Source: Pelargonium nanum
Lineage: Eukaryota > Streptophyta > Magnoliopsida > Geraniales > Geraniaceae
DNA length: 31,160 nucleotides
Direction: 5' to 3'
Assembly (NCBI GenBank): GCA_036897485.1
Contig: JAYMTF010000722.1
Coordinates: 1-31,160, forward strand
Shown here one piece after another: positions 23,983 to 31,160 of this stretch. The translations under genes and the position numbers were made by a program. How positions within the stretch are numbered: the stretch's first letter is position 1; each line of letters begins with the position of its first letter. The notes beneath the pieces were generated by a model. That model was not told where the DNA came from. It saw nothing but the letters and a program-made list of their open reading frames with translations, and did no database searches.

Positions 23983-24360
23983 TGGCTTACTCATGACACT
24001 TCAGCACTAATGCTACAAACTATAGAATTGAAGCTTTTAGTGCAACCATCACCTTCATCGTGTGTTGAAAGAAACCAGAGTACATTCTCTTGCGTCCACA
24101 ACATGGAGAGAACTAAGATGTTGTCAAACGAGTTGGAGACTTAGTGGGATGTTCATAGCAAATTTCGCTTGCTAGCAAGAAAGAACCTGATATACTCCAG
24201 TCAGCCTGAAATTGTGGGACATTATTGAAGATTCACTTGGTGCATTTGAAGATGTCGGATTACTTGATATATGACTTCTCACACTTGATGATCTTAACAT
24301 ATAGTTGCAAATGCTAGAAGGAGAAATTAGTTTTGAGGCTACAAATGAAGATGAAGCATA
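23983..24360 (+). pseudogene. hAT transposase C-terminal (dimerisation) remnant
   Basis: The + strand from 23983 reads WLTHDTSALMLQTIELKLL, then VQPSPSSCVERNQSTFSCVH, then NMERTKMLSNELET, a stop and WDVHSKFRLLARK. After a frame change come WDIIEDSLGAFEDVGLLDI and a stop. This follows the plant hAT dimerisation domain (WW...G...P.L...A...L, SSS.CERN.S.F..IH, R..L......LV.VH.NLRLL.R). Stops and shifts show a dead copy, and only the C-terminal end is present. No terminal inverted repeats or 8-bp target duplication were identified. Confidence 0.75.
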
Positions 24361-24906
24361 AGTGTGTATTGCATGTGTTGACTTGGATAATTGTGGTAAT
24401 TGTTTAAAAGACATGTTCATGTTTATTATTATCTTTTGAAACATGTTTAATTATGAATTGGATTTAGTTTTTATCATAAATGAATTAATGTTAGTTTGAC
24501 ATATAATTATCTAAAAACATTAATTGCTCGTTAAAAACCAATAATATAGATCGTTTCATGAATTTATTGTCAAATGGTTAATTCTGATCGAAGAGTTACA
24601 AATCTAAATGATGTAAAATACATATATAACATATATTTGTAATAATACAATTCATGTGTCGAGTAACATGCTATGTCGGAATTTTTTTTAAAACTAAAAA
24701 TCACGTGTTTTAATTGTGTCCCGTGTCCGAATCATTGCTTCATAGCTTGAAAGACACTCCAGAAAGATTAACATTTACTTTCATCTCCAAAACATCTTAC
24801 ATTATTCACTACACATATGCCCTTCTTTGAAAGCCTTCAACTTGTTCCCATTCCAATGCCCAGTTTAACAATACACTCAACAATGCATGTTGAGTTCTGA
24901 AACTGA
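24361..24906. other. 3' flank of the dioxygenase gene, intergenic
   Basis: AT-rich. The part from about 24780 to 24906 is probably the 3' UTR of the minus-strand dioxygenase. Nothing else is supported. Confidence 0.4.
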
Positions 24907-26203
24907 TCAAACTTGTATTCGCACCCGATCCAAGCATGATTTTGCATCAAGATTATTACTCTGCTGGAGCACCAAGTAGTCCTCAAATTTCATCCCAATG
25001 TAAGCTGCAGGGTTGGTCTCAGGATCCACCAGCTGAGGTGCAGGCCTAACTATTGTGCCCAGAGATGGTCCATGAGTCAATGCTATGGACATCCTTGTGG
25101 CCTCCTTGTTCACAACTGCTCTATGCAACACACTTTTGTACCTCCCATTACTCACAATCTAAATTCAACAACTCACATCATGCTCTATCCAATACAAAAC
25201 ATAACATAACATAACATAGCATAGCATAGCATAGCTAGCATAGCATATGGTGATTTTGGCTAACCTCAAGGTTATCAGCAGTGTTAACCAGGAAGGAGTT
25301 GGGGATGGTGGCACTGACATTGACCCACTTGCCATTGTGGTGCACTTGAAGACCTCCAATTCCATTGTGTATTAGGAGGGTCAAGAGGCTGTGATCAGAA
25401 TGTGGAGGCAAGCCCATGGCTAGCTCTGGCTCTGGACATGTTGGGTATAGGTTTACATTCAGAATCTGCAAGCCTGAATCCAGATTCATGGCCTTGTGTA
25501 TGTAGCTATCTTCCAATCCCAAGCTCTCTGATATTCCTTTTACCAACTCCAACATCACTTGCCGGCTTCTTTTACTGTACTCCAAACAGATCTCCCTGCA
25601 CCAAACTAATATCTCAGTTGTGTCAATTAATTACCAAGTTGTTGATTACAGTATATTTACCTGAATCTTGCGGGTTTGGTAGGCGAATGAAACTGAGGGT
25701 GCACGACGACCTTGAGAAAATCTCTCCAAAACAAGACCTTGTCCACTGAGGTGTTGAAGCTAGTGCCACACTTGATTGGGTCCAAAACATGCTTTCCTGA
25801 AAATTCTTGCTTCTCCTCCTCTGTCAAGTCGAAGAATTCTCTACAAGCATCCGTCATGGCCGCCATCAGGCTCTCCGGCACTCCATGATTGATCACCTGC
25901 ACATAACTACATAAGTATGATTGTATACTAACATAATGCATATATAGTACATTAGTACTAGTAGAGTCAACATATACAACATACCATGAAAAATCCCCAT
26001 TCCTGACATGCTTTGCCGAGTTCTTGGATGGCTTTAGACCTCTGATCGGGAGAAGCTGAGGTGAGGAGAGACAAGTCTATGGTGGGGATTGGGTCTTCCT
26101 CGACCTGACAGACGACTTGATCATCCTCATCCCTGTTGAAGACATAAGAACTAGGGATGGAGTTGAGACCAGGTGATTCAGATAAGGTTTTGATACTTGT
26201 CAT
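24907..26203 (-). CDS. 2-oxoglutarate/Fe(II)-dependent dioxygenase (DMR6-like / 2-ODD19 type)
   Basis: Four exons: 26203-25985, 25896-25661, 25595-25265 and 25158-24907, all GT-AG and in phase, giving 345 aa (family usual 330-370). The start is the first minus-strand ATG, giving MTSIKTLSESPG. The N-terminal DIOX_N-like part contains IPTIDLSLL, GKACQEWGFF and NHGVPES. The catalytic jelly-roll has the iron ligands His217 and Asp219 (HSD) and His274 (HRAVV), plus the 2-oxoglutarate-binding Arg284-x-Ser286 (RMS). All key residues are present, so the enzyme is probably active and soluble in the cytosol. Known family chemistry: oxygen- and 2-oxoglutarate-driven hydroxylation or desaturation of small molecules. 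The substrate cannot be read from sequence. Similar plant proteins are usually named 2-ODD 19 or DMR6-like oxygenase. A hAT remnant lies just downstream. Confidence 0.95.
25196..25246. repeat. Pentanucleotide array (ATAAC)n(ATAGC)n
   Basis: About four ATAAC units pass into about five ATAGC units with one shortened unit, all within intron 3 of the dioxygenase gene (25159-25264). It ends roughly 20 bases from the exon 3 donor. Confidence 0.9.
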
Positions 26204-27030
26204 CTTCTTCTTTTTGTTGTTGCAATGCAACAATGGATGGGATAAGAATGGAGACCTGAAGTTGGAAGCCAGGAACTTGCCAACTTCTGGCTAATGTTGT
26301 CAGTCTGAAAATGATCAAAGTTGCAAAAATACAGAAAACTTTCTATGGATCCAATTCAAGATTGTGTTGTTTTTGTCATTTGCTAGTAATGCATTGCATA
26401 TCAGTGTCAAATCCTTCATTGTTTGTCACTTGCATCATACTATTCTTGGACTCTATACAGCTTTTCTGCAATCACATCAAATCATGCATGGAATCTATTA
26501 GTTCATGTGATTGGTTTTATTTTGATTTACAGTGTCATTTTCTGGGCCAATTGCTAGAACCATCTATATATTGACAGATAGGTTGTTATGCTCTTGTCAG
26601 TTCATCAAACTTGTGTGGCTGTGTATATTCATCTCCATCTGAATTTCAAAATAAATAATTCTTGCATAAACAAGGGAGGCAGAGACTGTTTAAAACCATC
26701 AAGGAACTTCATAGACTATAAAACAGAATATAAGAGCATGCCCAGTGGAAAGACTAGTAATTATTATTCATCTACAAAATCATGTATCAAGCTAGAAGCC
26801 CTAGCAAAACACCACCTCTGGTACCAATAATGAAATACTATCAACTGAAATCAGCTTTTACAATGAATTTGACACCCCCGGTACTTCAACAGACACCATT
26901 ATATTGATCGTCAATCAATCTTTGTTCTGTGACGTATACAAGTGCTTCTAAATTGCAGAAAACCTGAAAGAAACATTTTAATCTTAAGAATAAAATTCAG
27001 AAACATTAACTACAATAATCTCAGTTGCAC
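26204..27030 (-). other. Dioxygenase promoter and 3' region of the glycine-rich gene
   Basis: Non-coding. A TATATAGATGG sequence on the minus strand near 26573-26562 is the best TATA candidate for the dioxygenase but would imply a leader of about 330 bases. The part from about 26870 to 27030 is probably the 3' UTR of the upstream minus-strand gene. Open frames here carry no motifs. Confidence 0.35.
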
Positions 27031-29621
27031 CTACTGATAGGCATACTCATCCTCGTCATTATTCTCGTCCTCGTCCTCAATCCCATAGATTGACTTCCTT
27101 TGTGCCATCCTCTTCCGAGATGTTGGCCACCTCTGTCCGAACCACTCCATAACTTTCCTTAGACGGACAGTCCTATGTCCAGTACCCAGAAATCTGAAGT
27201 AGTCCCTCGCTAACAAAAGCATATCCTCACCATGGATGGTGGAAAGGTACTGCAACAAGAACAATGAGTCTATGAATGTTTACAAAATGGGAAATACACT
27301 ATGGTGATTAGATCCCCGACATTCAGATTTTTAGGTATCGTCATTTCTCCAAGGCATGGTCCAAAATAAGACATCAAGAGCATTTCATGTCATCTTGGTA
27401 ATCAAAGCACAAGTCATATAAAACAATAAAAAGGTGATACTCTTTGCCAAAGCATTACATAAACACAAGCAGCAATCTCATTCTGATCAACCCCAGGCTT
27501 GCAAATAATAAACACAAAATTGAACAACTGATCAATATTATGAGTAATAATTCAACTTGATGCACTTGTAAACTGTAAATAAACTCTAAGTTGGCATATA
27601 CAGGTCATGGGGCTAGTGAGACAGATAAAAATATTTTTATCGGCAATAAAAAGATAAAGCATGTAGCAAAGTGAAGGGGGCCAGAGAAACAAAAGAGAAT
27701 GGTTAATCTGGGCGAAAAAGAAACCCCTCCAAAAAGCAAGAAATAGATATATGCCTCCAGGACAAAGCCTTGCAAGAAATCGATCAACGGATCTCAGGAT
27801 CTTGCAGCTGAAAGGGGAGGCATTTCAATTCAATTAATAAAAAAGAAACACCCAAGAAAGTATCCCATCGAACACCGAAGGAGAAGAGACAAGTATATAT
27901 AAAAGATGATTTAATTACCACTAGAACAAAGCCAATGGTTGCTAAGATCACTTGCAAAGCTTCATTCAGGTCTTCCTCTTTTGATCCACCAGAACTATCC
28001 CCACCACCACCTCCTCCTCCACGACTACGAGGGGGTTTCCCTCCTCCACTTCCATAAGGATCAACAGCATATTCTTGCTTTTCAATTTGCTCCCGAAGTA
28101 TATCCTCAATAGACTTCTTCTCAAAACTTCCCATGGACGCCTCAAGAGATTTAAATGGAGAACCCTGATGCAATTAGCAATTTAGTCGGATAAATATTGC
28201 TTTCTTGTTCAAAATATAAATATAAATATATATATTGAATACATGTACAGAATATATAATAAATTATGTACTCCATACCCCTCCTAATATACATTTATGA
28301 AATATCCATAAACAATTATGACAGTAAATTTGTTCTGTGCTTCGATCATTTATTCATTACTATATGACAATATGCAGAGCTTAGGTTGGAATGACTAGAA
28401 AGACTATGGATACCATACAAAAGTGACAGTAATAGACTTTTTTGTTGTGCGCATGCGAACATGCACAATCGTGATAGGGTGGTTCATGAGCAAACAACAG
28501 TGATAGAGAATAACATTTTTTGTAAAATATTTTATGAGTGAGTTTCAACTTAACCTCTCTGCATTTTGCAGTGGGTGATACTGCAGAGACAAATGCTCAA
28601 TGGTGAGCAGCACATAAATACAAGTACATATAACGAGGATCTATTGTGGATAATTTGGAATGTCATAAAAATTTTAATTGAAAATATGATTATGATGGAA
28701 TGTCATAACAATAGTTCTTATATCTAAATAGAATAAAAAAACTATAGACCATTTTTTCTTTAAACCCCTTGTGTTCTGCTTAAAATACAACCATTCTATA
28801 GACAACCCCAGTATCAACAAGAATTGGTAACATTATGAAACAGACGACACAAAATGTGTATAAGAAATTTAAATCGCCTGTATGTAAACAGCAAAAGTAA
28901 TGTATGATGCCAAGTTGAGGCAATGGGGATGTATTATGGAGCTGGAATTTGTAGTACCCAATCAATGAAGATACTATATGGGGCATCATGTGCAATAAGT
29001 TACAAAATCATAGTAACTTCTATGGGGAATGAACCAACAATTTACAGTTCTCATGTGATTATTCTCAAACCTGCAAGTCATAAAACTAATGAAAACTCAA
29101 GATCCAGCTGAAGAATTCCACATAGTACATTATTACATATTGCAAAAGAACACAAATAACAGGTCTTCTATTAGACATTTCACAGGCACAATTAAGGTAT
29201 AGCCACAGTAAGTGGCCCCATTCACAAAAACAACAGGCTTGAAAACTTAACATACAAGAGAGTTGGAATAAAAAAACTGTAAACTACTTGTGAATTTTGA
29301 CTACAAAATTCAAATGCTGTGCCATTCAACTAAGCAGAAATTTGCAACCCTTCTTTTCCATTAAGCATATGATAATAAATGGAAAAACAATGAAAGGCCT
29401 CTAACCTCAGAGTCATTTTTTGGCTTCCCTATTCCGCCAAATAAGCAAACAGGAGCTCTCAGCTTGTACTTCTTCAATATAAGCAAGCACTGTGAGTACT
29501 TGGATACATTAGAACGGATTGGTAAAAGACATGGCTTGGAAGGTAACCCAGATGATGGAGAATTTTTCGAGGTGCCACTGCTAGGCTGTAACCGGTTGGG
29601 GGTAATCTGGATGCAACTCAT
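27031..29621 (-). CDS. Glycine-rich, probably plastid-targeted single-span membrane protein, unknown function
   Basis: Exons 29621-29406 (72 codons), 28164-27919 (82 codons) and 27249-27031 (73 codons with stop), all GT-AG and phase 0, give 226 aa. The start is the first ATG of the N-terminal exon (MSCIQITPNRL). The first 50 or so residues are rich in Ser, Pro and Lys with few acidic residues, resembling a chloroplast transit peptide. An acidic/basic helix-like part (SIEDILREQIEKQEY) follows, then a Gly-rich stretch at about 110-132 including seven Gly in a row. A hydrophobic span at about 141-159 (ALQVILATIGFVLVYLSTI) crosses the exon 2-3 junction. A basic domain (FRFLGTGHRTVRLRKVMEWF) and an acidic tail (DEDENNDEDEY) complete it. 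I do not recognise a named family. It resembles uncharacterised plant plastid glycine-rich proteins, and function is not inferred. Confidence 0.88.
27250..27918 (-). other. Intron 2 of the glycine-rich gene, with a possible alternative acceptor
   Basis: Bounded by donor CTAGTG|GTAATT and acceptor TTGTTGCAG|TACC. A second acceptor-like site (CTCCCCTTTCAG|CTGCAAG, at about 27811/27810) would add LQDPEIR and then a stop, so its use would truncate the protein after the membrane span. Confidence 0.5.
28165..29405 (-). other. Intron 1 of the glycine-rich gene (about 1.2 kb)
   Basis: Bounded by donor TCTGAG|GTTAGA and acceptor TTGCATCAG|GGTT. AT-rich, with a TATAAA-type run near 28216-28235. No element was recognised. 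Confidence 0.55.
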
Positions 29622-30230
29622 CCTTCTTCTAAAAGCCCAACTGCCCTACAATCACCAGTTCGGCTCCAATACCCTAAATTTTCACAAGTAAAGAGCATAA
29701 GCCATTTTCAGATGAATAAATCAATAATCAAACATTCAAAATTACTAACACCAAATTGTTAACTCACAACAACGTCAAAATAATCAACAACAAATTCCTG
29801 ATGCAGTCTCAGAAATGGCATCAAGAACCTATATTTTGAGCAACCACAACAAATCCATCTAAATTTTCTAAACCGTTTATGAACACAGTGTTCCGATAAT
29901 ATCATAAAATTATGTTAGGGTTTCGATAAAAAATCAGAAACTGAAAAATCTTGTAGCAAATGGTGGCGAAAATTGATCAAAGAACAAACCGATCCCAAAA
30001 ATATTAGCGAAACCCTCGACTCGTAACTGAGTGAGACGAACAAACCAAGAAATGCAATGATACCAGAAATTAACAGCTAAGAGAGTAAATGAAAGTATTT
30101 AAAGATAAATACAGTAACTTACTGTTGTTTTTGCTTTGGGTTGCAGAAGAGGAGAGGAGAGAAGAGATAAAGATGAGGATGAGAGAGACGATGAAGAGAT
30201 AGAGTGACCGCCTCTCTCACCTAACTGTGA
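29622..30230 (-). other. Inferred 5' leader of the glycine-rich gene with leader intron
   Basis: On the minus strand a CT-rich leader (about 30230-30124) ends in a strong donor (AACA|GTAAGT). Acceptor candidates near 29658 (GATTGTAG) and 29635 (GGGCTTTTAG) lie just before the start codon at 29621. This is typical of plant genes with a leader intron, but it is inferred from splice-site sequence alone. Confidence 0.45.
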
Positions 30231-30251
30231 TCAACAATATGGTACCAAAAC

Positions 30252-30262
30252 ACCTCTATATT
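30252..30262 (-). promoter_or_regulatory. TATA-like element, glycine-rich gene
   Basis: The minus strand reads GAATATAGAGG about 30 bases before the CT-rich leader, a plausible spacing for a plant core promoter. No other promoter motif is clear. Confidence 0.35.
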
Positions 30263-30539
30263 CACGGAAGAGATAGTGGGCTTTTAACTCAATTTTTAAA
30301 TGGCCCAACAACATATTATATAATACTAGCAGGCCCATACTTTACGATACCAAGTTACCTACCAAGTACAAACCATGCAATAAACAAATGAAATGGTTAA
30401 TAAAAATAACTTTTATTCAGAAAAGAAAAGAAAATATAGGATTATGTGGTTTTGTCTATTTTGTATCACACTCTTTTTTAGTTTAGCCTCTAATTATGGT
30501 CTTGCATGCATTTAATTTTAGATTAATTTATTTTTTATT
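30263..30539. other. Intergenic upstream DNA
   Basis: AT-rich, with no gene or repeat recognised. Confidence 0.4.
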
Positions 30540-30828
30540 TGGGTAAATTGTCACCATAGTACATGTACTTGTTGAAACTATGAAGTTGGCCCTCGAGTAG
30601 TTTTTTATATTGGTCTTGCCCCTTTACTTTTTGAAACTTAGGATTTGGTCCAAATGACCTGCTAGTGCCGGTCAATTACCTCCATGTCAGCTTCGTGTCC
30701 AGGTCAGCCTTGGACCAGATAAAAAAAAAAGGAAGTACAAGGGCTAGAACTAATGAAAAAAGTAGAAAAAGGTCAACTCTATAGTTTGAAAAAGTACTGG
30801 GGTTCTGAGACTAATTCACCAAAATTTA
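30540..30828. mobile_element. Short fold-back (MITE-like) element, about 290 bp
   Basis: A left arm (about 30545-30630) is the imperfect reverse complement of a right arm (about 30732-30818). GTACTTGTTGAAACTATGAA on the left matches GTACTTTTTCAAACTATAGA read on the minus strand at the right, and CTTGCCCCTTTACTT matches CTAGCCCTTGTACTT. The loop is about 100 bases. No coding capacity is present. Similar short inverted-repeat elements are common in plant intergenic DNA. The superfamily and target duplication are not determined. Confidence 0.65.
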
Positions 30829-31160
30829 AAAGTTTGTTAATAGCTGTTGGCGCGATGACATTAGCAGTAATTTTGGTTTGTTTGGTGGTGTTTGATTTAG
30901 GGGATTGCTTCAATTACCATAAGATTTTTTATTCCGAGTATCTGAATTTTCTTTGTGAACTCTTCAAGATTATTAAATGAAATTTAGTTTCTTTGACTTT
31001 TCTGTTTAGAAAATAGAGATATACAGTGACATTGAGTATATAATTCGACTTTTAGGTCGATTCTGCGGTTCCCGTTTTGAAAATGGTCCGACCAAATCCG
31101 ACCCAAAGTACATTTGAGTTTTAGATTGCATTTTCGATTTTTGCACATAAAACGTGAAGG
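30829..31160. other. Unassigned right edge
   Basis: AT-rich sequence with a patch at about 31048-31108 (GGTCG...CCGACC motifs) that may be the edge of another repeat. An open frame over 30753-30980 starts inside the fold-back element and has no motif, so it is not called. Confidence 0.35.

Noticed and set aside
30753..30980. 75-residue plus-strand frame with a hydrophobic segment
   Set aside because: Begins within the fold-back element and shows no family features; probably fortuitous.
1..31160. CRISPR array, operon, prophage or plasmid-type features
   Set aside because: All genes are spliced and plant-like; no regularly spaced repeats or bacterial gene clusters are present.

Overview
The window looks like plant nuclear DNA, most likely from a dicot. 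It is AT-rich, its genes are split by many GT-AG introns, its protein families are plant-type, and decayed plant transposons lie between and inside the genes. I see no bacterial-style operon, CRISPR array, tRNA or rRNA. Exon joins were worked out by hand from reading phase and splice-site bases, so they are predictions.

Left edge (1-1500): the inner part and right end of a Stowaway-like MITE, then a stop-riddled stretch with a Ty3/gypsy-type gag remnant. From about 1500 to 9750 (+): a PHD-finger plus homeodomain gene of the HAT3.1/PRHA family. It has a leader exon with several short upstream ORFs and ten coding exons encoding 717 aa. From 9870 to 10735: a decayed LINE-type RNase H remnant (-) containing a 72-bp tandem duplication. 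From 11065 to about 22600 (-): a second chromatin-reader gene, tail-to-tail with the first. It has one PHD finger and a C-terminal Cys/Trp pattern resembling a stretched CW zinc finger. Its introns hold a large imperfect inverted-repeat element (12.73-13.40 kb) and an RTE-type LINE remnant (21.2-21.7 kb). Its 5' coding end is not resolved.

From 22640 to 24906: intergenic DNA with a hAT transposase C-terminal remnant (+). From 24907 to 26203 (-): an apparently intact four-exon 2-oxoglutarate/Fe(II) dioxygenase of 345 aa (specialised-metabolism, DMR6-like/ODD type). From 27031 to about 30230 (-): a three-exon gene for a 226-aa glycine-rich, probably plastid-targeted protein with one membrane span, function unknown. 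Right edge (30.5-30.83 kb): a short fold-back (MITE-like) element, then unassigned AT-rich DNA.

The four genes do not form an obvious pathway. Two are putative nuclear histone-mark readers, one is a soluble oxygenase and one a probable plastid membrane protein. The most notable points are the unusual PHD plus CW-like architecture of the second gene, the long hairpin in its transcribed intron, and the unresolved start and alternative-splicing signals. I found no clear evidence of an undescribed multi-gene system.
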